A DNA stretch of 64,000 nucleotides, from the NCBI GenBank assembly GCA_028291515.1, contig JAQGHU010000114.1, positions 203,214-267,213 of the forward strand, given 5' to 3'. Position 1 is the stretch's first letter, and every line of letters begins with the position of its first letter. The DNA is from Schlesneria sp. (lineage in GTDB: Bacteria > Planctomycetota > Planctomycetia > Planctomycetales > Planctomycetaceae). Positions 1 to 9,044 of the stretch are shown one piece after another. The notes under the pieces are model-generated. The model searched no databases. It worked only from the letters and a program-made list of their open reading frames with translations, and had not been told where the DNA came from. The translations under genes and the position numbers were made by a program.

Positions 1-83
1 GAATGGTTGCGGCAGTCGAAGATGTTTACGAGCAGCTTACGCCGCAGCGGTCGAGCACAACACTTGATGCAACTACGGTATAA
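1..83 (+). CDS. 3' end of a probable glycosyltransferase (partial)
   Basis: An open frame runs in from the left edge and stops with TAA at 81-83. The visible 26 residues (beginning MVAAVEDVYEQL) are an amphipathic, acidic tail of the kind seen at the C-terminus of GT4-type glycosyltransferases. The surrounding genes are polysaccharide genes on the same strand, which fits. Too little is visible to prove the family; it could also be another surface-polysaccharide protein. Codons before position 3 belong to the gene outside the window. Confidence 0.4.
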   Translation, partial: MVAAVEDVYEQLTPQRSSTTLDATTV

Positions 84-755
84 GGGAGACTTTCGAAGAT
101 CAGGTCACTCGCCCTTCTGGGAACGTCGCATTTGATCGCGGCAATCTCTCTTGATGAAACGGCCGTCGACCTTCACTCCTTCCACTAAAGATCAGCGGAA
201 TGAACATTTCAGCACGCCGAAGCCGCCGCAAAGATATGGAACCAGTGTCCAAAAATTGATGCCGGTGACTTGGATTGCTTCTGGCTGCCATCGATTCAGG
301 CCCAGCTCTCGCAATCGAACTGTTCATGCCGCGCCGAGTCCTGCATCGTTTGCTCTCGCCCGACATCAGTCCGGTTTGCCTACAAACTGTGCAACGCTCG
401 TCGCGACAAAGCGCAGCGACAACGAATTGTTGAACACAGTTTACGTCCTACTCTACCTGAGGATTTCCAGAAGGCCACTTTCACAGAGATTGCGGCTACA
501 CCAAAAAGCCTCTCGGCAACTACGTCGAACTTTCTTAGCCGCAAAATACCTCGCGGCACGTCGAACCCAATGCCTTCGGCGCTACGCTGCTCCAGTTGGG
601 TATTGGGACTTTGTCGCAGAATTTGGCTCACGGTTTGCTTTTGAAGTCGTTTGGCAACCTAAATGCTTCGCTCCAAGAACGAGCATTCCGTATCTGCAAA
701 CCCAAGAGTCATCACTCACGATCGATCCTGCTTTCAGCCATAGGTTTTAACCAAT
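84..755. other. Non-coding or degraded stretch before the polysaccharide genes
   Basis: About 670 bases lie between the partial gene and the next convincing start. Open frames exist on both strands (for example 151-750 on the plus strand), but their translations are rich in Arg, Ser and Pro, overlap each other in several frames and show no family signature. I see no clear terminator or RNA gene here. Confidence 0.4.
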
Positions 756-1502
756 ATGAACGCAACGCGGCCGCACACTGCGCTCGTCTTGGGGAACGGT
801 CCATCGATCGATCAACTGGATCCGGCATGGCTGGAGCGCGTGTACTCATTCGGAAGCAATCATATCTACAAAAAATTTGACACCTGGGGGCGTACAACCG
901 ATGCCGTGGTCATTACCGATTCGAATCGCATTCAAGAGATTGGCACCGCATACAAACACTATCCGGGGCAGCTGTTTGTAGGGAGTGAAAAGTGCATTAT
1001 CCCTAACTATGCATCGCTTCGGCGTGTTCTCGGACGTGACTTCGTGGCACTCAAGCAACTGTCCAAGCCAATGGTTTCGAGATACAGCTTTTTCAAGTGG
1101 TTTACCTACGGTGAGCGCCTGCAACAGGTAGTCTTCGACAAAACAAGATATCCGTTGTCCTATGAACACGGCTTGAATTTTGGCAACAGCGTGATCACGT
1201 CCGCCATACAAATTGCTGCGATTGAAGGCTTTCGACGCATTTTGCTGACGGGAGTCGATGCCAACTATCCCACGCCAAAGTCGTATTTCGCAGGCGCTGA
1301 CACATCTATCAATTTTGTAAATCATACCTTTATAGACAATCCGCGGCTGTGGATGGAGCCAATTCTCGTTGGGCTGCAGATCGCTCTCGAGCCTGCCGGA
1401 ATCGAGCTAATCGATTGCACACCCGGCGGAAAACTTCGCTTCATTACTAAAGGAACATTCGCCGACTGTCTTCCTCCAGTTGAGAACTCGCATGCGGTTT
1501 GA
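756..1502 (+). CDS. DUF115 / sialyltransferase-like protein of the surface polysaccharide cluster
   Basis: A 248-residue soluble protein. Near its N-terminus it has ALVLGNGPSIDQLD, the nucleotide-binding GNGPS motif of the DUF115/MptE-like and GT42 (Cst-II-like) fold families, in which it contacts CMP-sugar or a related nucleotide. Residues about 150-185 (GNSVITSAIQIAAIEGF then LLTGVDANY) match the second conserved block of such proteins, where the protein looks up a position-specific state before transfer. The expected role is transfer of, or decision on, a sialic-acid-like or phosphorylated sugar on a surface glycan. The 3' end overlaps the next gene's start, suggesting one transcript. A role in flagellin glycosylation is an alternative, but no flagellar genes are nearby. 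Confidence 0.6.
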   Translation: MNATRPHTALVLGNGPSIDQLDPAWLERVYSFGSNHIYKKFDTWGRTTDAVVITDSNRIQEIGTAYKHYPGQLFVGSEKCIIPNYASLRRVLGRDFVALKQLSKPMVSRYSFFKWFTYGERLQQVVFDKTRYPLSYEHGLNFGNSVITSAIQIAAIEGFRRILLTGVDANYPTPKSYFAGADTSINFVNHTFIDNPRLWMEPILVGLQIALEPAGIELIDCTPGGKLRFITKGTFADCLPPVENSHAV

Positions 1503-2793
1503 TCCTTTCGTCTTGGGGGCTATTGTGCCGAGTGATAACGCACTCGTCATAGCAGCACTAGCGTTGTTCATTGGCACTTTTCTATATTTACTCTCAATGC
1601 AAATGGCGGTGTCGCCGCAAGGCGTGTCGCTAATTGTCTTCATCGCGTCATCCGTGTTTGTCTTATGGCCAATACTCCTCCATTCGAGCAACCGGGATTA
1701 TGTTCTCTCAGGTCCGTGTCAGTGGTTGGTACTCGGCATTGCTGTAACATGGGCGATTGCGATTATCGGATTTATGACAAAGCCCTCCGAGGAAGTTGAA
1801 TACCCAGAATTGCGGACACGATTCATCCCGCAACAAATGTGGCTTTCGCTTCTCACCGTCGTCTGCACGATCGACCCAATCGTGACCGTCGCCAAATTCG
1901 GGAAAATCGGCCTGATGTATTCTAATGAAATGGTGGGAAACGGAGGGGGATACGGGGATGTCTGGTCAATCACTACCACACTCGGAGTCGTATGTGGAAT
2001 GGTCGCATCGGCGATGCTCCAAGCCGATTTCTTGGTCAGTCGACTGGATTGGCGTCAGTTTCTTTTTGGTCGCAAAAAATGGCTTGATCTTGGGTTGGTT
2101 ACTTGGTGCTTATGTTGCAATTCAGCCACGGGCAATCGCTTTGTCATCGTGATGAACGTCGTTGCTCTTGCCAGCGGGTTGGCGATCTTCAATCGATTGC
2201 AAGTAAAAATGGCGCTGTTGGGCCTGGTTGCTCTGACGGCGTTTTTCATTGCTATCGGAAACTACCGGTTCGGACGGCTCGAAATCAAGAATCTGCTGTC
2301 GTTTGAGACAAATATCAAGGTTGTTGATTCGGGACTTGGTTGGATCGCATCGTACTCCGAACCAATTTTTCCCACACTAGACACATATCTTGCAAATGCC
2401 CCTCCGCCAGCCTTGGGTGGATTTTGGCTAAATGCAGTTGCGCCTACGGCATTGCGGGGCATTATTACGGGAAAGGACCGTACTACGGCGATGGATGAGA
2501 TGAGTCAGCTCTTACCACATTTCGGCATGACGTTTAGGACGATGTACGCGGAGCTTGCTTTCGATTTTGGACTAGTTGGATCATTACTCGTCGGCACCGT
2601 TGTATTACTGCTAAGCATTTGGTTGTACAATAATGCTACCGCCTCGCCATTCCTGCTGTCCATTTATATTGCTACTTTCCATATGTTCGGCTTCATGGCT
2701 TTGCTGGCTAACTTTTATACACAAATCCCATTTATGGCAGTTGCGCTTTTATGGATTGTCGTCGCCCCCTCTGACCTGGAAAGCGAGCCTTAG
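1492..2793 (+). CDS. Polytopic membrane protein, probable polysaccharide polymerase (Wzy-like)
   Basis: About 433 residues with around ten hydrophobic segments. The start is taken as the ATG at 1492 (MRFDPFVLGA); a TTG at 1480 would add four residues, and both lie inside the end of the preceding gene. A larger hydrophilic loop near residues 260-340 contains the run PPALGGFWLNAVAPTALRG followed by a downstream FGMTFRTMYAELAFDFG segment. That arrangement, many TM helices with one late periplasmic loop just before the last helices, is typical of oligosaccharide-repeat-unit polymerases (Wzy/O-antigen polymerase). Family members diverge strongly, so this is a topology and context call, not a motif match. 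Confidence 0.55.
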   Translation: MRFDPFVLGAIVPSDNALVIAALALFIGTFLYLLSMQMAVSPQGVSLIVFIASSVFVLWPILLHSSNRDYVLSGPCQWLVLGIAVTWAIAIIGFMTKPSEEVEYPELRTRFIPQQMWLSLLTVVCTIDPIVTVAKFGKIGLMYSNEMVGNGGGYGDVWSITTTLGVVCGMVASAMLQADFLVSRLDWRQFLFGRKKWLDLGLVTWCLCCNSATGNRFVIVMNVVALASGLAIFNRLQVKMALLGLVALTAFFIAIGNYRFGRLEIKNLLSFETNIKVVDSGLGWIASYSEPIFPTLDTYLANAPPPALGGFWLNAVAPTALRGIITGKDRTTAMDEMSQLLPHFGMTFRTMYAELAFDFGLVGSLLVGTVVLLLSIWLYNNATASPFLLSIYIATFHMFGFMALLANFYTQIPFMAVALLWIVVAPSDLESEP

Positions 2794-2997
2794 TTCATCA
2801 GGCATCGCACCGATTGTTCTGAAGAGGGAATAGAACGTGAAAGTGATGTGGGCTTGGAGAACGCAGAGGGTATTTGGCGGCGCCTGAAATGCCGACGTGG
2901 TGACTGAGCCCACAACACACTCATTCAAAGCGTTATGTAGAGTTGCACGAGAGAGCGACATACTCGCTCTGACAATGGCCAGAATGAGAGTTGACAG

Positions 2998-4182
2998 ATG
3001 TTAATATTGATGACGATCGGCACTCCGGATTTCACTGGCGCGCCGCGGATGGCATTTGACATAGCTCGTGCCTTGGTTGCTGCGGGACACCGCCTCATTG
3101 TTGTAACAGGCCGACGCCCGGTCGACGGCCGCGCGAGCGTGATTGACAAGCTTCGGGGAATTGGCATTGAGGCAGTTGAAGAGGATGGTTTTGACCGACA
3201 GATCCCTGATCGTGGGCTGATTCGTCGGATATCAGAACTCGTGGTACGAGAACGCGTCCAACTCCTGCTGAGCGAAGTGCAATTGGATGTCAAGATCATG
3301 GTGTTTGTGGCTCAGAAGACGAAGGTTCCATTAGTTTATCACGCCCTCAACCATGTAATGTTCCATAATCGCTCATTCATGGTCAGGGCACTTAAAAAAT
3401 ATTTGTACGGACGCCTGCTAAGAAAGCGAGTCGCCAAGGTCATCTGCTGCTCAGAGTCCGTACGAATTCAGCACATTCGTGAGTTTCGGATACCTGAATC
3501 TCGAGCTGTCACGATCGACAATGGGATTGACTTATCTCGTTTTAAGCCGATCGATCAAGCCGAGAGAGATCGGATTCGATCAGACTTTGGGATCTCGAAT
3601 GATCAATTGATGCTTCTGAATGTCGGAAGGATCACGCACCAGAAAGGCCAAGACCTCTTACTGAGATCGCTGATCCAGGCCGATCTGGCAGGCCGTGATT
3701 ACAGGCTTGTCCTTATTGGTGCGAGGGCACCCGACTCTGACGAAGATGCTGAATATGAGCAGAAGCTTCATCGATTGGCTGATGCACCAGAGCTCAAGGG
3801 GAAGTGCATATTCGCCGGATGGCGTAACGACGTTCCCAGCGTGCTTCATTCCGCGGACGCGTACTTTCATAGTGCGAACTGGGAAGGCTTGCCATTAGCC
3901 GTCTTGGAGGCAATGGCTGCGGGGCTGCCAACTGTGTGGACGGATTGTGCCGGAACGCTGTCAGGGTTTGCCCCAGGCGTACATGGATACATCGCCAGGA
4001 CTGGTGATCAACCAGGGTTTACTTCACTGATCGAAGAACTGCTCAGCCTGACTGAGTCACAACGTCGCGAAATGGGACGCGCCGCCGTGGAACTCGTTCG
4101 TACAACGTTTGACGTGGAAATCCTCGGGCGTCGCTTTGTAGAGCAGGTTCAACAGGCTGCGACACCTATTGGCGCCATGTGA
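2998..4182 (+). CDS. Glycosyltransferase family 4 protein
   Basis: A 394-residue GT-B fold enzyme. The N-terminal Rossmann half begins LILMTIGTPDFTGAPRMAFDIARAL, with the small-residue loop that binds the acceptor. The C-terminal half carries NVGRITHQKGQDLLL (donor-binding GRxxxxKG-like segment, about residues 203-217) and WEGLPLAVLEAMAAGLP, the E-x7-E motif of retaining GT4 enzymes. It should transfer a sugar from a nucleotide donor to a lipid-linked glycan on the cytoplasmic side. A GAGAG-like ribosome site precedes the ATG. It follows the polymerase after about 200 bases and is co-directional with it. Confidence 0.85.
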   Translation: MLILMTIGTPDFTGAPRMAFDIARALVAAGHRLIVVTGRRPVDGRASVIDKLRGIGIEAVEEDGFDRQIPDRGLIRRISELVVRERVQLLLSEVQLDVKIMVFVAQKTKVPLVYHALNHVMFHNRSFMVRALKKYLYGRLLRKRVAKVICCSESVRIQHIREFRIPESRAVTIDNGIDLSRFKPIDQAERDRIRSDFGISNDQLMLLNVGRITHQKGQDLLLRSLIQADLAGRDYRLVLIGARAPDSDEDAEYEQKLHRLADAPELKGKCIFAGWRNDVPSVLHSADAYFHSANWEGLPLAVLEAMAAGLPTVWTDCAGTLSGFAPGVHGYIARTGDQPGFTSLIEELLSLTESQRREMGRAAVELVRTTFDVEILGRRFVEQVQQAATPIGAM

Positions 4183-4300
4183 CTGGATGCTCCCCACAAC
4201 ACTGCGATGAGCGCCGCACCTCGCACCAAATACGTCGACTGATGCCACCCAAACCTTTTTGCCAGATCAAAGGTTTCGATGGAAGAAACGACGTGGAACG

Positions 4301-4320
4301 CGACTAGCCGTCGCTAGTCG
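4301..4320. repeat. Short perfect hairpin between convergent genes
   Basis: CGACTAGC and its reverse complement GCTAGTCG are separated by four bases in the 285-base gap between the convergent GT4 and acyltransferase genes. No T-run follows on either strand, so it is not a textbook intrinsic terminator, but it could help separate the two transcripts. Confidence 0.35.
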
Positions 4321-4468
4321 GAGATTCCATTCTGCGGCTAACATGCATCCTGGACATCGGATGATCGCATCCTCCAGTGGAAGCCCTTCATATCAGACTC
4401 CCCCAACTTCGCTTATTGAGCAACTCGAACGCCATCGTTGCTTTCCCCAATGGTTCCAACCGCAGCTT

Positions 4469-6826
4469 CTAGGAGGTCACTCCGACGCTACTTTTCCGAT
4501 ACAAAAACGGACGTTCGCAACAAAACCAAAATAACCAAGCCATAGGCACTGATGCAAGCATACAAAGTGGCACCGTCAGACACAATGTTGCCAAGTCTGA
4601 TTTAAGCCCAAGCTTCATCATGAAGCGCGCAATGATCGGAACAACGGGCGCATGTATCAGATATAGACTATATGATATCACTCCAACAAACGCCAGCGCC
4701 TTGAATGGCCGAAGCGTGCTCAGATATGCATCCCAGCGATGCATCACGATCAATGACACGCCAAAAATCATCGACACAGCGAGATTATGGACAAAGGCGT
4801 GGTCCGCCTCGTCTAAGTGTATCGGAGCCAGGTCAATTGCGAGTGCTGCGATCGCCGCACTCGCCACAGAGACATCGATGAAACAACGGTCGCGAATGCT
4901 GGCGTGACATAAACGATAGTAAACGAGCACGCCAATTGCGAACGAAAACCAGTAACGGTCAATACTAAATCCTCTGATATCCACTACATTTAAAGCAGAC
5001 AGCAGAAGACATGCGATACTAATCACCGAAAGCCAGACTATCGATCGAAAATACTTCCGAGGGAAGGCAATCAAACTAAGGCCCACGAAGAGATAGAATT
5101 GCTCTTCATAACAGAGTGTCCATGCGTGCTTCAGAAAAAGCTTGCTTTCGCTACCAAATAGGTGATATCTCCACGTTTCCGTCAATGTGACGTTACCAAG
5201 AAATTGGGATGCCGTCAGCGTCAATGGCGATTTCGAATTGTTCAACCCCTGCGGAACCCAGCCGCGGGATGCGGCGAACTCCAAAAGCGTGACGGCGATC
5301 CACATGAGAATGAAGAGCGACCAGTACGGCGGATAGATTCTCCAAAAGCGCCGAGAGAAATAGCGTAGAACGGAACTGTTGCGCCTCCCAAACCCCTCCA
5401 CCGTCGCCGAAATACAATAGCCGCTTATAACAAAGAATATCTGCACTCCAACACGAAATGTCCCCAAGAACACTACCAGCTGACCGGCGAAGTCGGAAAC
5501 CGGCTCATTGCCCTCCAGGTAACGGAGTTCGGCGGGCTCTCGCGCGTGTGCTATGACAACCATCAAACACGCGATCCCTCGCCAGCAATCAAGAAGCGCA
5601 AATCGCTTCGAAGCGACGGGCACAACTGGTACATCTGTTGCCTGGGTCGGCGCACAGGGTGCCGCTTCAGGCTCGCACTGCATCGATTTGGCGTTGGCGT
5701 TTGACGGACTACTGCCTATGCGCGAAGGAGTCCGGAAGAACCTTGCAAGCGGCCGCTCTACACAGAGATACGTCAGTACACCGACTACAATGGCTATCAC
5801 AAATATCAGGGAAGCCAACACTACACTCGCCGATGAACTAGCGGAGCTCCATTTAATGAGAACCTTACTCATGATCGAGATGACCGGCAAATGGATAAGG
5901 TAAATTGAATATGACGCTGTGCCAACCAACGCAAGCCACCGCGGAACCCACGTTCCACGACCCATGAGATCCAGCTGCCCAATGCCAAGTACGACTAGGG
6001 CTGCGGCACAGCCGAATCGGATAGTCCAGAACACTCCAACCAAACTTCCATTCGTATAGCCCCTGTCACCTGTCCCGTCGTTTAGGCCGAAAGCGACAAA
6101 CAGAAGCACCCCTGCTGCAGTCAGGGCTTCCGGAAACGGTAGTCGGTATTTTCGTAAAACAAATGCACATCCAATTCCGAGAACGAATTCTAAATTGTAA
6201 AGACTCAAGAGGAAGTCGATCAGATAGTGAGTATGGCTTCCCGAAATGGAATTCATGACGCAAGAGCCAACCCAAATAGGTAAGGCGAACGACGCTATTC
6301 GCGCGTTCCACAAGACTAAAGAGAACAGCATGTAGAAAAACATTTCATGTCGCAGAGTCCAGAGTACAGTTAATAGTGGATCAATATCTAGTGGTATAAG
6401 CGTCAATGAAGTTATGATTGCTGCACATCGTTTATCGATGTTCTTTGGAACGTATTCTGATTTGTATAATACACTGGCGATTATAAACGGGACCGTGACA
6501 CACCAGAGTAGTGGATAGACGCGTGCGACTCGATTACGGATATAGCGAGGTAGACGGTGCGCATTTCCGAAATCATTCCAATGCACATACGTAATTATGA
6601 ACCCACTTAACACGAAGAAGAAGTCGACACCTGCGAAACCACCTAAGAACCAACCATTGAATGGATCGAAGTTCAGGTATTTGTCCTTCTTGAGATGAAT
6701 TTCTACATGAAAAAGCGCTACTAGAAGTGCCGCTATACCGCGGCATGCATCGATGCCCTGCATCCGGACCGGAACGTCCAGCCGGGGGGCGACGGCAGTA
6801 GGCACACGTGCTTGACAAGTATTCAT
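4469..6826 (-). CDS. Tandem double acyltransferase-3 membrane protein
   Basis: A 785-residue polytopic protein with two complete acyltransferase-3 (OafA/NodX-like) domains in one frame. Domain 1 (about residues 20-365) opens with MQGIDACRGIAALLVALFH and has FFFVLSGFIIT. A hydrophilic Pro/Ala/Ser-rich linker (about 365-405) follows. Domain 2 (about 408-775) opens with LLDCWRGIACLMVVIAHARE and has IFFVISGYCIS. Both halves keep the His after the first helix (LFH, IAH) and the R-x10-R-type segment after SGF/SGY. AT3 proteins move acyl groups such as acetate across the inner membrane to O-acetylate glycans or lipids. Single-domain proteins of 350-400 residues, or AT3-SGNH fusions, are the usual forms. 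It lies opposite to its upstream neighbours. Confidence 0.85.
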   Translation of the reverse strand: MNTCQARVPTAVAPRLDVPVRMQGIDACRGIAALLVALFHVEIHLKKDKYLNFDPFNGWFLGGFAGVDFFFVLSGFIITYVHWNDFGNAHRLPRYIRNRVARVYPLLWCVTVPFIIASVLYKSEYVPKNIDKRCAAIITSLTLIPLDIDPLLTVLWTLRHEMFFYMLFSLVLWNARIASFALPIWVGSCVMNSISGSHTHYLIDFLLSLYNLEFVLGIGCAFVLRKYRLPFPEALTAAGVLLFVAFGLNDGTGDRGYTNGSLVGVFWTIRFGCAAALVVLGIGQLDLMGRGTWVPRWLALVGTASYSIYLIHLPVISIMSKVLIKWSSASSSASVVLASLIFVIAIVVGVLTYLCVERPLARFFRTPSRIGSSPSNANAKSMQCEPEAAPCAPTQATDVPVVPVASKRFALLDCWRGIACLMVVIAHAREPAELRYLEGNEPVSDFAGQLVVFLGTFRVGVQIFFVISGYCISATVEGFGRRNSSVLRYFSRRFWRIYPPYWSLFILMWIAVTLLEFAASRGWVPQGLNNSKSPLTLTASQFLGNVTLTETWRYHLFGSESKLFLKHAWTLCYEEQFYLFVGLSLIAFPRKYFRSIVWLSVISIACLLLSALNVVDIRGFSIDRYWFSFAIGVLVYYRLCHASIRDRCFIDVSVASAAIAALAIDLAPIHLDEADHAFVHNLAVSMIFGVSLIVMHRWDAYLSTLRPFKALAFVGVISYSLYLIHAPVVPIIARFMMKLGLKSDLATLCLTVPLCMLASVPMAWLFWFCCERPFLYRKSSVGVTS

Positions 6827-7229
6827 AGGGATTCGTGTTTCATCATGAAGTACGCCAAATTACTGCCCAAATGTGGTTCTGCGTCAAGATGCGGCCAATT
6901 GATTGAAACGGACTAACGGCTTCGCTGGATGGGAGTAAACGGAGTTACATACAATTCGCGGCCATCGATGGATGCACGTCCTATGCCATGTAGCAGAAGC
7001 GAGTGCTGTTTCGCACCAGATCGAGTGGGGGACTGCGAATTTCAGCGCGCGGTGATTAACGCCAGAGCTGACTTCGATGTGATGGTTTGCAGGAACGAAA
7101 TGAGGGTTCGGCTTCTTATTCACGGTGGTCAGATCGCCCTATTGCAGCTTCCACAGGCCTCTACCGATGCTGCTACTCGCGGCCGCACTCGTACGAGTGT
7201 GATCATCGCCGTTTTTAGGGGTCCGCGCA
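6827..7229. other. Gap between acyltransferase and ligase-like genes
   Basis: About 400 bases without a supportable gene. Open frames on both strands (for example 6929-7267 plus, 6884-7123 minus) show no family signature and overlap antisense. The segment should contain the promoter or leader of the acyltransferase gene, but I cannot point to a specific promoter. Confidence 0.35.
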
Positions 7230-8651
7230 CTACAAAGTGGCGATCGATTCTCCGTGAACCTTTTTGATGGTTCGATGGCTCCGCTGGGCGAAACGACTTG
7301 GAGCTTGAGTGGCCGTCGTCATTCGAATGCCGTTTGCCGCTCCACAAAGCCAGAGAAACAGAAACCCGTAGTCAGATGGCATCCACTCAACCAGAAAAAC
7401 ACACATCACCGCAGGTAGCGCCGCGGCAATGGCCAAGGGGGCCAATCGTTCTTTGGCGTCGCAAAACTGTGATTGCTGAAGGATGTGCCACATCGACGTC
7501 AGGCAGATCGCCGCAAATGCGGCAAGTCCGAACCAGCCAAATCTCAATAGAATAATCAGGTATTCATCGTCGATCGTCCAGAAAACCGAGGTTGCTTGTA
7601 CTGCATCTGGCCCCAACGGCACATTGAAGGGGAAGTCGGCCGTTCTGGTATTTCCATATCCGAGCAGTCCGGCATTAGAGATCGCGCGACGATAGGCGGA
7701 AAATACAAGCCAACGGTGCGACATTGCCGTCCATTGGTGTTTTTCGCCGTCAACATCGATTTGCTTCCCTGCTTGTGTCGAATACCTCGAGTTGTCCCAG
7801 TATTCCAATCCGTATCTCAAATGCGGCTGAAAAAGGAACCCGGCGCAAACCGCAGCGATGCCGGCGCCAACTAGGTACCGTCTCGCGTTCGGCCAAAAAA
7901 ACAAGCAGAGGAAATACGGTATCGCTAGCGCGGCCAACGCCGGTCCGCGCGACATCGTCGCCAAGACTCCGCAAACAGAACAGATCGGAGTGATAGACCA
8001 CCACAACGGACCGTCGCCCCGTAGGCCTCGCGCTGCGGCTACAAGGGTCCAAGGCAGTAGAAGGCATTGCAACATTCCAAACCAGATGGGATGTCGAGTC
8101 GGGCCTTCAGCCCGTTTTAGCCCGTTCCGAATCATCATTTGGGGTGCCCGATCTTTTGGGCGATTTCCAAAGACCTTTTTGGTTGGATTCACATGGGTTG
8201 TTGCCTCCGCCACACTGGAGACCGCGAAAATCAGGGCGACCACCACGAAAAGCCCAGTCATCCACCGCCAGTCTTGCACGGTCTCAATGGTGAGTCTTCC
8301 GGCGATGTAGGGCAAACTCCATGTCCCGAACGCCAAGACAAAGTGCGAAATACTGAACCCGTCTTGGCATGTATCGGATGCGACACTCACGAAGAACATG
8401 ACAAAGATGGCCCAATCGCCGGCGTTGAACCACCAGCAAATCTGTTCGCGCGGATCGAACAATCGCCAAATCAAAAGTATCAGCGCCGTGGCAACACGCA
8501 GGTCGATCGGGGTCCCGTAAATGTTATTGACGATCCAACTTGGAAAGAGGAAGGACAGCAGCACCCCCGCCCCCAACGCCGCACGAGGACCACTTCGGAG
8601 ATCCACAACAACTGAGATCGCCAAGAGAAGTGCCAAGGATGTCCACCACAT
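7230..8651 (-). CDS. O-antigen ligase/polymerase-like membrane protein
   Basis: About 473 residues from the ATG at 8651 (MWWTSLALLL); an upstream ATG at 8759 would add 36 polar residues that look like leader rather than protein. It has ten to twelve hydrophobic segments. A long periplasmic loop at about residues 290-360 contains HQWTAMSHRWLVFSAYRRAI followed by LGYGNTRTADFP, the RxxxW/GxG-type pattern of the Wzy_C (O-antigen ligase) family. TMSRGPALAALAIPYF precedes this loop and matches the ligase family's S-R-[GT] signature. It should attach a finished glycan to lipid A core or another acceptor, or polymerise repeat units, in the inner membrane. It is the second such protein in this cluster. 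Confidence 0.7.
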   Translation of the reverse strand: MWWTSLALLLAISVVVDLRSGPRAALGAGVLLSFLFPSWIVNNIYGTPIDLRVATALILLIWRLFDPREQICWWFNAGDWAIFVMFFVSVASDTCQDGFSISHFVLAFGTWSLPYIAGRLTIETVQDWRWMTGLFVVVALIFAVSSVAEATTHVNPTKKVFGNRPKDRAPQMMIRNGLKRAEGPTRHPIWFGMLQCLLLPWTLVAAARGLRGDGPLWWSITPICSVCGVLATMSRGPALAALAIPYFLCLFFWPNARRYLVGAGIAAVCAGFLFQPHLRYGLEYWDNSRYSTQAGKQIDVDGEKHQWTAMSHRWLVFSAYRRAISNAGLLGYGNTRTADFPFNVPLGPDAVQATSVFWTIDDEYLIILLRFGWFGLAAFAAICLTSMWHILQQSQFCDAKERLAPLAIAAALPAVMCVFLVEWMPSDYGFLFLWLCGAANGIRMTTATQAPSRFAQRSHRTIKKVHGESIATL

Positions 8652-9044
8652 GATTTTGACTCGTTTGAAAATGGGAACGACGTTTCTCGCTATAGAAACG
8701 CTCTTCGTGATAAATTTCCGATTTCCGACAATCGATCGATGCCCAGTATTGATGCACAAGTGCCCATTGATTGCCTCACACGATCACCACTTGAGGTGCT
8801 GGCCTTTATTGCCGTGGGTTGCCGAATTACCGCTGTCATGACAGTGCAATGCATCGACCGTTTGTCTGTATGCCCGCTGAAGCGAATGATCTTGCGCAAT
8901 CGATGGCACATTGTTAGCTACGCTTTGCTTGTGCGGTGTGATTTACGTGATAGCAAACTGCAAACCCAGGTGCAGAATATTTGTTCTGGGATGATTTGAA
9001 CGAAGACTGAAGGCGAGCGACGAATCTTCTGGACAGGATTTGGC

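Noticed and set aside
151..750. A 199-codon open frame near the left edge
   Set aside because: Arg/Ser/Pro-rich, no ribosome site, overlaps other frames of similar quality, no family pattern.
4259..4534. A similarity between the sequence near 4255-4320 and 7258-7325
   Set aside because: Only short matches (AACCTTTTTG, AAACGAC, GGCCGTCG) recur with different spacing, so it does not support a true repeat.
6929..7267. A 112-codon frame between the acyltransferase and ligase-like genes
   Set aside because: No start signal, extends into the ligase-like gene in antisense and shows no recognisable domain.
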